53,690 bases of DNA from Chitinophagaceae bacterium (GTDB lineage: Bacteria > Bacteroidota > Bacteroidia > Chitinophagales > Chitinophagaceae): positions 1-53,690 of the forward strand of contig JABFRU010000038.1 in the NCBI GenBank assembly GCA_013140985.1, written 5' to 3'. Below the pieces are notes generated by a model. The model had not been told where the DNA came from. It made no database searches and saw only the letters and a list, made by a program, of their open reading frames with translations. Of this stretch, positions 42,430 through 51,419 are shown in pieces (positions within the stretch are counted from its first letter, which is position 1; each line of letters begins with the position of its first letter). The translations under genes and the position numbers were made by a program.

Positions 42430-43677
42430 ATGAGAAAAGGTTTACTCTCTGTATCGCTTCTTACAGGAGCCGTGTTACTTACTACCCTTCTTTCCGCACA
42501 GCAAGCCTCTAAGGTTGCTTATACCATGACAGATGTTCCGCAGCAAAATGGCAATTGGGTCTATTTGCGCACACTGAACATGGAAACGGGCACATTCAGT
42601 GGTTCTCTTTTGAATGGCAGCGCCGATCAGCAAATTGCTTTTGATGCCACTACCAAAAAACAGATCACTGATTTTGGTATCAACAAAATGGGATTTAATC
42701 AGCAACCTGCTTTCAGCAGTGGCGTAGCCGCTATTGCTTTTGACAGTAAACATTCGAGGATATATTATACTCCGATGTTCATTGATCAGCTGCGTTATTA
42801 TGATATCAAATCACAGCAGGTTTATTACCTGGCAGTACCCTTCACCAATAGTCCAATGAAGGCTTCCAACCAGGGAAATATTATTACCCGTATGGCCTTC
42901 GCATCAGACGGCAATGGTTATGCTATGACAAATGACGCAACGCAACTACTTCGTTTCACTACAAATAAAAAACCAGAGATTGTTGATCTTGGAGCAATTG
43001 TGGATGATCCGAATAACAAAGGCGTTTCCATTCATAATTCCTGCAGCAGCTTCGGTGGCGATATGATTGCTGATGATGATGGCAACCTGTATGTTTTCTC
43101 TGCCCGCAATCATGTATTCAAAGTAAATATTGAAAGCAAAGTAGCTACTTACCTCGGTGCAGTAACAGGTTTACCCAATGGTTTTACCATCAATGCTGCT
43201 GCTGTGAATGAAAACAACCAGGTGTTGGTCGGCAGTGCTGTTGAAACAACTTCACTCTTTACAGTTGACGTAAAAACATTAGTTGCTACTACTTTCAAAA
43301 TAAACGGAACCGTATGGCATACTTCTGATCTTGCCACCAGCAACTTATATGAATCCGGCAATAAGCCAAAAGCAACCACAATTGATCTTATTTCCAGGGG
43401 TACTGATCTTGGCGATAACAGGATAAGCATTTTCCCTAATCCTGTAACCAATAATCAGTTCAGTATTCAGTTCAGCAATGTTGAGACAGGAAGTTATACT
43501 GTGCAGGTAACTGATATGATGGGCCGCCAAATTTTACAGCAGATAGTAAATGTAGGTTCAGAGAATCAAACACAATCAATCAAATTGCAGTCAACAACTG
43601 CCAGAGGAATGTACCTGATCAAAGTGACGGATCAGTCAAGCAAATCAGTGTTCGATACAAAGATCGTTCTTCAATAA
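42430..43677 (+). CDS. Secreted protein with T9SS sorting domain and propeller-like body
   Basis: 415 residues. A signal peptide (to about LLSAQ) is followed by a body with repeating beta blades (AAIAFDSKHSRIYYTPMFID, RMAFASDGNGYAMTNDATQL, GDMIADDDGNLYVFSARNHV), and the last 80 residues form a T9SS type A domain (ISIFPNPVTNNQFSIQFSNV). Function unknown. Confidence 0.85.
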   Translation: MRKGLLSVSLLTGAVLLTTLLSAQQASKVAYTMTDVPQQNGNWVYLRTLNMETGTFSGSLLNGSADQQIAFDATTKKQITDFGINKMGFNQQPAFSSGVAAIAFDSKHSRIYYTPMFIDQLRYYDIKSQQVYYLAVPFTNSPMKASNQGNIITRMAFASDGNGYAMTNDATQLLRFTTNKKPEIVDLGAIVDDPNNKGVSIHNSCSSFGGDMIADDDGNLYVFSARNHVFKVNIESKVATYLGAVTGLPNGFTINAAAVNENNQVLVGSAVETTSLFTVDVKTLVATTFKINGTVWHTSDLATSNLYESGNKPKATTIDLISRGTDLGDNRISIFPNPVTNNQFSIQFSNVETGSYTVQVTDMMGRQILQQIVNVGSENQTQSIKLQSTTARGMYLIKVTDQSSKSVFDTKIVLQ

Positions 43678-43697
43678 ACAATGTCCCTGACAAAAGA

Positions 43698-43728
43698 AAC
43701 AGTCCCGCCTAAGGTGGGACTGTTTTTA
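43698..43728. terminator. Bidirectional terminator between convergent genes
   Basis: AACAGTCCC at 43698-43706 pairs with GGGACTGTT at 43716-43724, followed by TTTATTTA. It lies between the T9SS protein and the DUF6970-like gene and overlaps the stop codon of the latter. Confidence 0.85.
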
Positions 43729-44100
43729 TTTAGAAGGTTCTCTCCAGATCAGTTTCACATGTTTGGCGATGCTGTCAAAATCTTTACACTTGCCATCACC
43801 ACTCCCGGTAAAACCTCCTGACGGCGCACAGATAGCTTTGCAATTATCATCGTATAACATATTATATTGATCGCAGCATTGAGCGGTGAAGAGGTAAACT
43901 TTTTTCTCTTTATACAAGTATGCATCGATCTGCACAGGAGCATCCATCGGTTCTTTACCGATCAATGCTCTTACACAAGCCGGAATGGAATCTTTCACCT
44001 GTTGTTCATTTTCTGTTTCCGGTACAGCTTTCGTTTTATTCTTTCCGCATTCGTTAGCGGTAAGAAAAGGAACTAACAATAAAGCAAGAAGATATTTCAT
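43726..44100 (-). CDS. Small secreted protein, DUF6970-like
   Basis: 124 residues from the ATG at 44100, which begins the hydrophobic leader KYLLALLLVPFLTANEC. The core FTAQCCDQYNMLYDDNCKAI and then CAPSGGFTGSGDGKCKDF, with conserved Cys pairs, resembles the DUF6970 family as I remember it. Role unknown. It is divergent from obg. Confidence 0.7.
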   Translation of the reverse strand: MKYLLALLLVPFLTANECGKNKTKAVPETENEQQVKDSIPACVRALIGKEPMDAPVQIDAYLYKEKKVYLFTAQCCDQYNMLYDDNCKAICAPSGGFTGSGDGKCKDFDSIAKHVKLIWREPSK

Positions 44101-44125
44101 TACTGATGTTTGATTATTGATAAGG

Positions 44126-44133
44126 TATATTTG
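44126..44133 (+). promoter_or_regulatory. Promoter -7 box of obg
   Basis: TATATTTG fits TAnnTTTG exactly, 31 bp before the obg start. The -33 box is unclear. Confidence 0.4.
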
Positions 44134-44164
44134 CAATAACTGTACCTGAAGTAAAAATACAATT

Positions 44165-45166
44165 TTGGAAAAAAGCAACTTTGTTGATCAGATACGCATT
44201 TTTTGCCGGAGTGGCCATGGGGGCGCCGGCAATAAGCATTTTATGCGTAATAAATTCACCGCCATGGGTGGCCCGGATGGAGGCGATGGCGGACGTGGCG
44301 CTCATATCATTTTAAGAGGTAATAGCAACCTGTGGACATTACTGCACCTTCGCTATTATAAAAATGTATTGGCCGAAGATGGAGAGAAAGGGGGTTCTAA
44401 TAATTCAACCGGCAGAGATGGGAAAGATATAGTCATCGAGGTGCCTTTAGGAACTATTGCAAGAGATGAAGAAACAGGAAAGCAAGAAGTAGAAATATTA
44501 GAAGACGGGCAGGAAGTTATTTGGATGGCAGGAGGAAGGGGCGGCCTTGGTAATTCCCATTTTGCTACTTCGACCAACCAGGCACCCGAACATGCGCAGC
44601 CCGGTGAGGACGGCGTTGAAGGATGGAAAGTACTTGAATTAAAAGTACTCGCCGATGTCGGGCTTGTTGGTTTTCCTAATGCTGGTAAATCAACTTTGTT
44701 GTCTGTTATTACTGCGGCAAAACCAAAGATTGCTTCCTATGCTTTTACAACCATCACCCCCAACCTTGGAATGGTAGAATACAGGGATGGAAAAAGTTTT
44801 TGCATAGCCGACCTGCCCGGTATCATTGAAGGCGCTGCAGAAGGAAAAGGATTGGGCCATCGTTTTCTCCGCCATATTGAAAGAAATCCTGTTCTTCTTT
44901 TTTTGATTCCCGCCGACAGCAATGACCATAAAAAAGAATTTGAGATACTGGTAAATGAACTGGAACAATACAATCCAGAGTTGTTGCACAAACAATTCAT
45001 CATCGCCATCAGCAAAAGTGATATGCTGGATGATGAACTGAAAGCTGCGATCGAAAAAGAGTTACCGGCGAATATCCCTCACTTGTTTATTTCTTCTATC
45101 ACCCATAAAGGCCTGACTGAATTGAAAGACCTTTTATGGAAAGTATTAAATGAACCGGCAGGTTGA
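44165..45166 (+). CDS. obg: Obg-family GTPase (ribosome assembly, stress response)
   Basis: 333 residues. The glycine-rich Obg fold ([54 protein letters not shown]) precedes the G domain with GFPNAGKST (G1), DLPG (G3) and a SKSD (G4) motif. The start is TTG at 44165: no ATG occurs in frame at a suitable place and the homology begins immediately ([16 protein letters not shown]). The protein lacks the long C-terminal extension seen in some relatives. Confidence 0.96.
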   Translation: MEKSNFVDQIRIFCRSGHGGAGNKHFMRNKFTAMGGPDGGDGGRGAHIILRGNSNLWTLLHLRYYKNVLAEDGEKGGSNNSTGRDGKDIVIEVPLGTIARDEETGKQEVEILEDGQEVIWMAGGRGGLGNSHFATSTNQAPEHAQPGEDGVEGWKVLELKVLADVGLVGFPNAGKSTLLSVITAAKPKIASYAFTTITPNLGMVEYRDGKSFCIADLPGIIEGAAEGKGLGHRFLRHIERNPVLLFLIPADSNDHKKEFEILVNELEQYNPELLHKQFIIAISKSDMLDDELKAAIEKELPANIPHLFISSITHKGLTELKDLLWKVLNEPAG

Positions 45167-45213
45167 CCGGAATTAAATAGAAGGGAAATAGTTTTAAAGA
45201 TGTACTTTAGAAC

Positions 45214-45738
45214 ATGCTGCGAAAACTAACAGCCATTATATTCATTCTCATTTTTGCATTCAATGTTGCAGGATATTACCCGCTGTTTAAAATAAAACAA
45301 CAGAAAATAAGGAAAGAGGTAAGGAAAAGAATTAAGAACGCAATCCCGAATGAGGAATTGACTTTATTTGTTTTTGATACTTCGTCAGAAGAGTTTAAGA
45401 AGATCCAATGGGTTGAAGAACATGAGTTCAGGTATCGTGGATCGATGTATGATATTGTGCGGCAATCGTCCGGTGAAAATGGTACCCTGTCATTTTACTG
45501 TATAAATGATGAACATGAAGAAAAGCTGTTTACCAGTCTTTATAAATACATTGAAGATCTTTCGGGAGGGAATGAAAATGAAACAGAAAACGATTCATTG
45601 AAGATCATTAAAGATTATCTTTTATATCCCTGTTTCTATTTTTTCTCCAATGACCGCAATCCTGGTTATCCCCCCGTTTCTTTTCCACTTTCTACGATAA
45701 TATTATGTATCCCAACTCCGCCGCCGGTCAAAGTATAG
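45214..45738 (+). CDS. Membrane-anchored protein of unknown function
   Basis: 174 residues. An N-terminal membrane helix (LTAIIFILIFAFNVAGYYPL) is followed by a basic segment (KIKQQKIRKEVRKRIKNAIP) and a mixed domain. A second short hydrophobic stretch at the end (PVSFPLSTIILCIPTPPP) closes it. No family named. It precedes the haem-protein gene. Confidence 0.7.
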   Translation: MLRKLTAIIFILIFAFNVAGYYPLFKIKQQKIRKEVRKRIKNAIPNEELTLFVFDTSSEEFKKIQWVEEHEFRYRGSMYDIVRQSSGENGTLSFYCINDEHEEKLFTSLYKYIEDLSGGNENETENDSLKIIKDYLLYPCFYFFSNDRNPGYPPVSFPLSTIILCIPTPPPVKV

Positions 45739-45758
45739 CTGGTCATATTTCCCTTCTT

Positions 45759-45781
45759 TATAATTGCGAGCAACAATTATA
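45759..45781. promoter_or_regulatory. Inverted repeat upstream of the two-haem protein, candidate operator
   Basis: TATAATTG at 45759-45766 is the exact inverse of CAATTATA at 45774-45781, 7 bp apart, 36 bp before the next start codon. A dimeric repressor site is possible; no known consensus. Confidence 0.35.
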
Positions 45782-45816
45782 CGACCGCTATTAATTAAAC
45801 TTAATCTTTGAAGTCT

Positions 45817-46287
45817 ATGCATAAAACCTATGCTGTTATTTCCATATTGGTAACTTTTGTGATCCTTTTTTCTCAATCGTGTGATACAGAGGCCGACAAA
45901 AGCAATGCAAGCCGGCATGGCGAAAGCAAAAGTCATCTTTCAGGGTACGCCTGTATGTACTGTCATCAGCCTAATGGACAGAGCAAAAACAAGTTTAGTG
46001 TTGCCGGTACTATTCTAAATGAAGCCCGTTCGGCGATACAGCCAACAGCTGTTATAAAACTTTATACAAAAAGTAAAGGCCAGGGCAAACTTATCGCTAC
46101 CATTAAGACGGATGCACTTGGTAATTTTTATACGACCAAAGAAATTGATTTTAAAGCCGGGTTGTTTCCTACGCTGTTAGGCACCCCGGGAGTTAAGGAA
46201 GATACCAAGCATATGAAAAGGCGAATATTTAACGGCAATTGCAATGGCTGCCATGGGCCCGCAGCAGAGAGACTTGGAATAGACTGA
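45817..46287 (+). CDS. Lipoprotein with two c-type haem motifs
   Basis: 156 residues from the ATG at 45817; a TTG at 45808 is also in frame. A signal with lipobox FSQSC is followed by CMYCH (near residue 45) and, close to the C-terminus, CNGCH, the two CxxCH sites for covalent haem. Between them lies a beta-rich stretch (AVIKLYTKSKGQGKLIATIK) that looks like a carboxypeptidase-regulatory or transthyretin-like fold. The wide separation of the haem sites is unusual for a diheme cytochrome. It is followed 23 bp later by a PepSY membrane protein, so an electron-transfer pair at the envelope is plausible. Confidence 0.75.
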   Translation: MHKTYAVISILVTFVILFSQSCDTEADKSNASRHGESKSHLSGYACMYCHQPNGQSKNKFSVAGTILNEARSAIQPTAVIKLYTKSKGQGKLIATIKTDALGNFYTTKEIDFKAGLFPTLLGTPGVKEDTKHMKRRIFNGNCNGCHGPAAERLGID

Positions 46288-46310
46288 CAAGAACCACTAA
46301 CAAAATTTGT

Positions 46311-46898
46311 ATGACAACAACAAAATCGCCGCATCACAGGTCGGTGGTCCTGATCAGAATCCTGAGAAAAATTCACAGGACCATCGCAATTTTTTTATTT
46401 GTTTTCTTTTTGATCATTTCTGTCACTGGTCTTTTATTGGGATGGAAGAAAAAAGCCGGCATCCTTCCGCCCGCTGCTAAAGGGGTTTCTGCCGACCTGA
46501 AAACATGGTTGCCATTTGATAGTCTGCATACGATTGCTGTGAATACTTTGCGGGATTCGGTTTCCCCGGGTATATCGCCTGACCTGGACAGGATAGACGC
46601 CCGTCCGCAAAAAGGAACTGTGAAATTTGTTTTTTCCGATCGATATTGGGAAATACAAGTAGATGGTACTACCGGTAAAGTGCTACGCATTCATAAACGG
46701 ACCTCGGATATTATAGAGAACATCCATGATGGAACAATCCTCGACGTAATATTCAATACAAAGAATGAAAATTCCAAGCTATCCTATACAACCATTATGG
46801 GTCTTTCATTGCTGATGCTTACGCTTTCCGGCTTCTGGCTTTGGTATGGGCCTAAAAGACTGAGAAGAAAAAAGAAAAAAAGGGATATGGAAGAGTAG
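46311..46898 (+). CDS. PepSY-associated membrane protein
   Basis: 195 residues from the ATG at 46311; the frame is open upstream into the haem-protein gene without homology. An N-terminal membrane helix (RTIAIFLFVFFLIISVTGLL preceded by RKIHR), an extracytoplasmic PepSY-like domain (WEIQVDGTTGKVLRIHKR), a second helix (IMGLSLLMLTLSGFWLWYGP) and a basic tail are seen. Small PepSY membrane proteins often accompany iron or redox systems. It is the partner of the upstream two-haem lipoprotein. Confidence 0.85.
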   Translation: MTTTKSPHHRSVVLIRILRKIHRTIAIFLFVFFLIISVTGLLLGWKKKAGILPPAAKGVSADLKTWLPFDSLHTIAVNTLRDSVSPGISPDLDRIDARPQKGTVKFVFSDRYWEIQVDGTTGKVLRIHKRTSDIIENIHDGTILDVIFNTKNENSKLSYTTIMGLSLLMLTLSGFWLWYGPKRLRRKKKKRDMEE

Positions 46899-46912
46899 CT
46901 ATCCGGATACTG

Positions 46913-46948
46913 CTCCCTGTTCGATCCTTGCTAACAGGGAGTTTTATT
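46913..46948. terminator. Bidirectional terminator between convergent genes
   Basis: CTCCCTGTT at 46913-46921 pairs with AACAGGGAG at 46933-46941, followed by TTTTATTTT. It separates the PepSY and GH18 genes. Confidence 0.85.
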
Positions 46949-46951
46949 TTA

Positions 46952-48301
46952 TTAATATGATCGTCCCACTGTATCACAAGCTGCTTTCAGCAATGAATTA
47001 TTATCGATCGCATCCTGCCACTTTTCCCACATCATTACTCCGTTGGCGATATCCTTTGCCAGTTTTGCTTTTCGCTTTACGGTGTATTGGCCGTTGTAGT
47101 AAATAGTATAGTTAGTAAACCCTCCGGCTGTTACGATAGCAGAATCCAATTGGGGGTTACCACCCTGCGATAGAATTGTTTTATACGTCAGTACTGTTCC
47201 TGTTTGGGTAATGCCCGATGGTCTTCCGTAAGCAGGTAATCCCAGCACAGCTTTGGCCGCAGGCATTGATCTCGTATTCAGCCAATAGTTCAGGCAAACT
47301 GTTGCCAGCGTATAATCACTGTGATGCCTGTAAGGAACCGTTGTATTGAAATCATCATAAGCCATGATATTGAAAATGTCAACATAAGGAAAGATCTCAT
47401 TGCGGATAGCATCTCTTATTCCACCGGCATATTTACCAGCTGTAATAGCTGCTGATAAATAATAACGGCCATCCCGGTGCAATGAATCAGACAGTTCTTT
47501 CATCAGCAAAGTAAATGTTGCATCTGTCCCGTCTGTGGTGGTAGGAAATTCCCAGTCCATATCTATTCCATCAAGATTATTAGCTCTCACAGTATTCATC
47601 ACATCTTTGATAAAATTATTTCGGCCTGCAGCCGTAGCCGCCATATTTTTAAAATTGGTTTTACCATCCCCGCTACCATCATTGATACCAAGAAATACTT
47701 TAGCTCCATTTGTCCTTGCTTTATCCCGCACAGCAGTCAATGAAGCGGCAGGCGATGAAGGAGCTGACAGAGTACCCGAAGTGTTTACCCCATAAAAAGC
47801 ATATACCACTACATTCGTCATCCTGAATTTTACATCAGGTACATCTGCTAAACTTCTGTATGATGGAAAGTAACCGACAACATAATAACCAAAAGCCGGC
47901 GGTACTTGTATGATAGTTGCTATAAATGATGTGGCTGCTGAACTACAGCCTGTAGCTCCGCCGGTAGTATTTTTGGGCTGTACATACCAATATAATGACT
48001 GGCTTTGAGCAAAACCGGGTATTGTATAATTATAACTGGTTCCTGATACATTACTTGCTATCACTGTTGCGGTAGCAGCTGAAGTACCCAGGTACACATC
48101 ATAACCAGTAGCGCCACTTACTGCTGCCCAGCTTAAGGTTACCGATGTTGCTGTTATGAAAGAGCCATTGGCCGGTGATGTATTGGATGCACAACCGGGA
48201 ACTGTGGGGCCTGAAGGTGGATTATCCGTACCGCCTTTTTTACTACAACTATAACCAATCACTATTATAAGTAATATGCAAATAAAAAGTCTTGAACTCA
48301 T
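46952..48301 (-). CDS. GH18 glycosidase lipoprotein with fibronectin-like domain
   Basis: 449 residues. A lipoprotein signal (lipobox GYSC, Cys 19) is followed by a Fn3-like domain (about 40-130, TSVTLSWAAVSGATGYDVYL). The GH18 barrel (about 138-445) has the catalytic motif LDGIDMDWEF with E251 and the end strand GVMMWEKWQD. Chitin or N-glycan type substrates (beta-1,4-GlcNAc) are typical for the family. The enzyme is probably on the outer membrane. Not part of a visible operon. Confidence 0.92.
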   Translation of the reverse strand: MSSRLFICILLIIVIGYSCSKKGGTDNPPSGPTVPGCASNTSPANGSFITATSVTLSWAAVSGATGYDVYLGTSAATATVIASNVSGTSYNYTIPGFAQSQSLYWYVQPKNTTGGATGCSSAATSFIATIIQVPPAFGYYVVGYFPSYRSLADVPDVKFRMTNVVVYAFYGVNTSGTLSAPSSPAASLTAVRDKARTNGAKVFLGINDGSGDGKTNFKNMAATAAGRNNFIKDVMNTVRANNLDGIDMDWEFPTTTDGTDATFTLLMKELSDSLHRDGRYYLSAAITAGKYAGGIRDAIRNEIFPYVDIFNIMAYDDFNTTVPYRHHSDYTLATVCLNYWLNTRSMPAAKAVLGLPAYGRPSGITQTGTVLTYKTILSQGGNPQLDSAIVTAGGFTNYTIYYNGQYTVKRKAKLAKDIANGVMMWEKWQDAIDNNSLLKAACDTVGRSY

Positions 48302-48372
48302 GTCTTATTGGTTTGGTTTTTTAAAATTAGCGGATTTAAAAGGAAATCAGTTCTTAGATTCTTCTTTTTGTG

Positions 48373-48380
48373 TAGGTTTG
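48373..48380 (+). promoter_or_regulatory. Promoter -7 box of the S46 peptidase gene
   Basis: TAGGTTTG fits TAnnTTTG exactly, 19 bp before the ATG. Start of transcription near 48386. Confidence 0.4.
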
Positions 48381-48399
48381 CCTCCTAAAATTCCACACA

Positions 48400-50574
48400 A
48401 TGAAGAAATTTTTTATAACGATCGTATTATTCATCAGCCTTGCCTTTAAAACAATGGCCGACGAAGGCATGTGGCTGCCACTGCTGCTCGGTCAGCAAGT
48501 ATATGATAATATGAAGAAAAAGGGGTTGATACTTACTAAAGAACAACTCTATGCTATTAACAAACCATCCCTGAAAGATGCTATCATCATTTTTGGCGGT
48601 GGATGCACCGGCGAGATCGTCAGTGCCGAAGGTTTGATATTTACCAATCACCATTGCGGTTATGATGCTATTGCATCGGCCAGCTCGGTTGATCATAATT
48701 ATCTGCAGGATGGTTTTTATGCAAAAAGTAAAAGCGAAGAAATTCCCAGTAATCTTTCTGTACAATTTTTATTGCGTATTGATGATGTGACCAAAGAAGT
48801 AATGGATTCTTTAAAAGGACTCAGTGGAGCTGAAAGAGTGGCCAAACAAGGTGCGGTGCTGGCTGCCATCAATAAAAGAATGAGTGATGCCAGCAAGAAT
48901 ATTGAAACAAGAGTAAGTGCCTTATTCAAAGGCAACCAGTTTCTCGCATTTGTTTACCAGCGTTATTTTGATGTACGTTTGGTAGGTGCACCGGCAGAAA
49001 GTGTAGGAAAATTTGGTGGTGATACAGATAACTGGGAATGGCCCCGCCACACCGGTGATTTCTCCATTTTCAGAGTATATACAAAGCCTGATGGAAGCCC
49101 TGCCAAAGCTGGTGAAGCAACCGATGGAAATATTCCTTTGAAACCAAAATGGTATTTGCCTGTTTCTTTACGACCATTAAAAGATGGTGATTTCTCAATG
49201 ATATGGGGTTATCCCGGCGGCACTAACCGTTATGAAAGTTCTTATGGTATCAAATTGTCCATTGATATCAACAATCCAACATTGGTCAAGCTGCGTGATA
49301 TAAGATTAAAATACATGTTCGAAGAAATGAAGAAGGATCCTGCCATCAAATTGCAACTGGCTTCTTCTTATGCGGGTATTGCCAATTACTGGAAATTCTT
49401 TGATGGCGAGACTAAGCAACTGGTGAAATATGATATATTCGGCCAGAAGAAAACAGCAGAAGCAAAATTCAATGCATGGGCAAAAGGAAAACCGGAATTT
49501 GAGAATGTGTTTGCTGACTGGGGTAAAGCTTATGAAGCATGGTTGCCGTATGCAAAGCACCGCATGTATATGAATGAAGGCATTTACGGTTCTCCCCTTG
49601 TCTCTTTTGCTTCTGCGTTGATACAACTTGAAGCTCTCCTCGTAAAAACAGGAGTGCCCCAGGCTGATGTTAAGAAAGCCGTTGAAGCTGCTAACCAGCA
49701 ACGCAAAGCTTTTATGGAAGGAGAAAATATTGCCTCTGATAAAAATATTGTTGCAACAGTTACCCGCATGTATTATGAAGATGTTGCCAAAGAGCAGCAT
49801 CCTGTTGGTTTTTTTGGCTCATTGAAAAATACTTACGGCCCGCTGGAGGATGATGCGACCTATAAAAAATATGCGAATGAGATCTTCAGTAAAACAATGA
49901 TACTGGATGATGCTAAATGGAATGCCTTTGTTGCTAATCCTGATGCGGTAAAATTGCAGGACGATCCTGCATTTGCACATGCTGCTGCCTTTGCAAAAAA
50001 TTATACCTCCAAGTACGGTCCCCTGTTCCAGCAGTTCAATGCAAAGAATGCAGAGTTCGGAAGACTGTATTTAAAAGGCATCATGGAAATGGATCCTGTA
50101 AAAGCGAAGATGATGTATCCGGATGCCACCTTCACAATGAGAGTAAGCTATGGAAATGTAAAATCATACCAGCCGAGAGATGCAGTATTCTATGACTATG
50201 TCACTACATCAAGAGGTTTATTGGAAAAATATAAACCCGGTGATTATGAATTTGACCTGCCGGCCAATCAAATTGAATTATTGAAGAAAAAAGATTTTGG
50301 CCAGTACATGGACCCCACCCGCAAAGACCTGGTGATCGGCTTTATCACCACCAACGATATTACCGGTGGTAACTCGGGTTCTCCCGTTATTAATGCAAGA
50401 GGAGAATTGATGGGTCTTGCTTTTGATGGCAACTACGAAGCATTGAGCCACAAACTGGCATTTGATAAAGATCTTAACCGCACCATTTGTGTTGATATCC
50501 GTTATGTGTTGTGGTGTATTGATAAATTAGGCGGTGGTGCTAATATTATCAAAGAACTGAAGCTAATGAAATAG
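48400..50574 (+). CDS. S46 dipeptidyl-peptidase, DPP7-like
   Basis: 724 residues, normal for S46, with a signal peptide. The family triad is visible: His in TNHHCGYDAI (H84 or H85), D220 in RHTGDFS and S659 in GGNSGSP. In this family the residue 18 positions after the Ser sets P1 preference: Gly in DPP7 (hydrophobic), Arg in DPP11 (acidic). Here it is G677 in LAFDGNYEA, so the DPP7 type is predicted. The enzyme removes dipeptides from peptides in the periplasm, as in asaccharolytic and predatory Bacteroidota. Confidence 0.94.
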   Translation: MKKFFITIVLFISLAFKTMADEGMWLPLLLGQQVYDNMKKKGLILTKEQLYAINKPSLKDAIIIFGGGCTGEIVSAEGLIFTNHHCGYDAIASASSVDHNYLQDGFYAKSKSEEIPSNLSVQFLLRIDDVTKEVMDSLKGLSGAERVAKQGAVLAAINKRMSDASKNIETRVSALFKGNQFLAFVYQRYFDVRLVGAPAESVGKFGGDTDNWEWPRHTGDFSIFRVYTKPDGSPAKAGEATDGNIPLKPKWYLPVSLRPLKDGDFSMIWGYPGGTNRYESSYGIKLSIDINNPTLVKLRDIRLKYMFEEMKKDPAIKLQLASSYAGIANYWKFFDGETKQLVKYDIFGQKKTAEAKFNAWAKGKPEFENVFADWGKAYEAWLPYAKHRMYMNEGIYGSPLVSFASALIQLEALLVKTGVPQADVKKAVEAANQQRKAFMEGENIASDKNIVATVTRMYYEDVAKEQHPVGFFGSLKNTYGPLEDDATYKKYANEIFSKTMILDDAKWNAFVANPDAVKLQDDPAFAHAAAFAKNYTSKYGPLFQQFNAKNAEFGRLYLKGIMEMDPVKAKMMYPDATFTMRVSYGNVKSYQPRDAVFYDYVTTSRGLLEKYKPGDYEFDLPANQIELLKKKDFGQYMDPTRKDLVIGFITTNDITGGNSGSPVINARGELMGLAFDGNYEALSHKLAFDKDLNRTICVDIRYVLWCIDKLGGGANIIKELKLMK

Positions 50575-50608
50575 ACCGCTGATCACATTGATTAAATGAT
50601 TAAAATGA

Positions 50609-50634
50609 AAAGCAGCCTTAGGGCTGCTTTTTTA
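50609..50634 (+). terminator. Intrinsic terminator after the S46 gene
   Basis: AAAGCAGCC and GGCTGCTTT (50609-50617 and 50622-50630) with a 4-nt loop, then TTTTA. Confidence 0.85.
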
Positions 50635-50698
50635 TTTTGCCACGAAAGCACACAAAAACATACGAAGTTTTTTCCTTTCGTGTCAATTCGTGGCAAAA
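50635..50698. repeat. Palindromic intergenic repeat (GCCACGAA type)
   Basis: TTTTGCCACGAA at 50635-50646 is the exact inverse of 50687-50698; inside, CACGAAAG (50641-50648) also pairs with CTTTCGTG (50676-50683). GCCACGAA-type intergenic repeats are frequent in environmental Bacteroidota, as I remember. It directly follows the terminator. Confidence 0.7.
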
Positions 50699-50723
50699 AA
50701 TTATTCAGTAACATTGTAAACAA

Positions 50724-51395
50724 ATTCATTCCCTGTTCAAACCCATTACCATATTTTCATTTTTCGTTTTGTTATCCGTTGGCGTTTACAGTCAAACCCA
50801 ATTCAGCATTGCCACTGATCTTGGGTTGCAGCGCAGCTTTAAAAAAGAACAACAGTATTGGGCAGTAGGTCATACTGTCCAGGCCCAGTTTCATTTTACC
50901 CCGAAAGATGGCGCTTATGCCTGGATATCTTATTACAGTGCCGGTAAATTCAGGAACCATCTTACCGCTTCGGCAAAATCCGTATCCACCATTCCGCAGC
51001 AAATAAATTATGATAACGACGGAGAAATGCGCTTCAAGCAGTTGTCTATCGGCTGGAAAAAATATCTTAAAGGTTCCTGCCAGGCGGAAGAGGGATGGAA
51101 TTTGTATGCCTATGCAGGATTCGGCTTACTACTTGGAAGGATCTCCAATATTCACTCAACTGTTATCGATACGAATAGCTACAATGTACCTGTCAGGGTT
51201 GGAAAAGCCAACTTCAAACGATTGACAGCTGATCTCGGCCTGGGTTGGGAAACTCCTATCGGCGCTGATATTTTTTTATATACCGAAGGAAGAGTATGGA
51301 TACCTACTACTGATTATCCCAGCAAATTCATTTTTATAAATGATAATGCACCGCTGGTAGCGATGCTGAATGCTGGTATCCGTATTCTCTTTTGA
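50724..51395 (+). CDS. Outer-membrane beta-barrel protein, start codon uncertain
   Basis: Mature sequence of about 205 residues with alternating beta-barrel strands (SIATDLGLQRSFKKEQQYWA; AYAWISYYSAGKF; TADLGLGWETPIGADIFLYT) and a C-terminal aromatic residue (GIRILF). A signal peptide is visible in frame (KPITIFSFFVLLSVGVYSQ), but it has no ATG, GTG or useful TTG: the only TTG (50769) lies inside the hydrophobic core. The coordinate given uses the first sensible upstream codon, ATT at 50724; CTG (50733) and ATA (50751) are alternatives. The frame is open from 50712. A sequencing error or start mutation is possible. Confidence 0.65.
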   Translation: MHSLFKPITIFSFFVLLSVGVYSQTQFSIATDLGLQRSFKKEQQYWAVGHTVQAQFHFTPKDGAYAWISYYSAGKFRNHLTASAKSVSTIPQQINYDNDGEMRFKQLSIGWKKYLKGSCQAEEGWNLYAYAGFGLLLGRISNIHSTVIDTNSYNVPVRVGKANFKRLTADLGLGWETPIGADIFLYTEGRVWIPTTDYPSKFIFINDNAPLVAMLNAGIRILF

Positions 51396-51419
51396 GGTTT
51401 CAGAGGTCTAAACTCTGTA

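Noticed and set aside
50596-50868. Open frame of 90 codons after the S46 gene
   Set aside because: It spans a terminator and a palindromic repeat and then overlaps the barrel gene in another frame.
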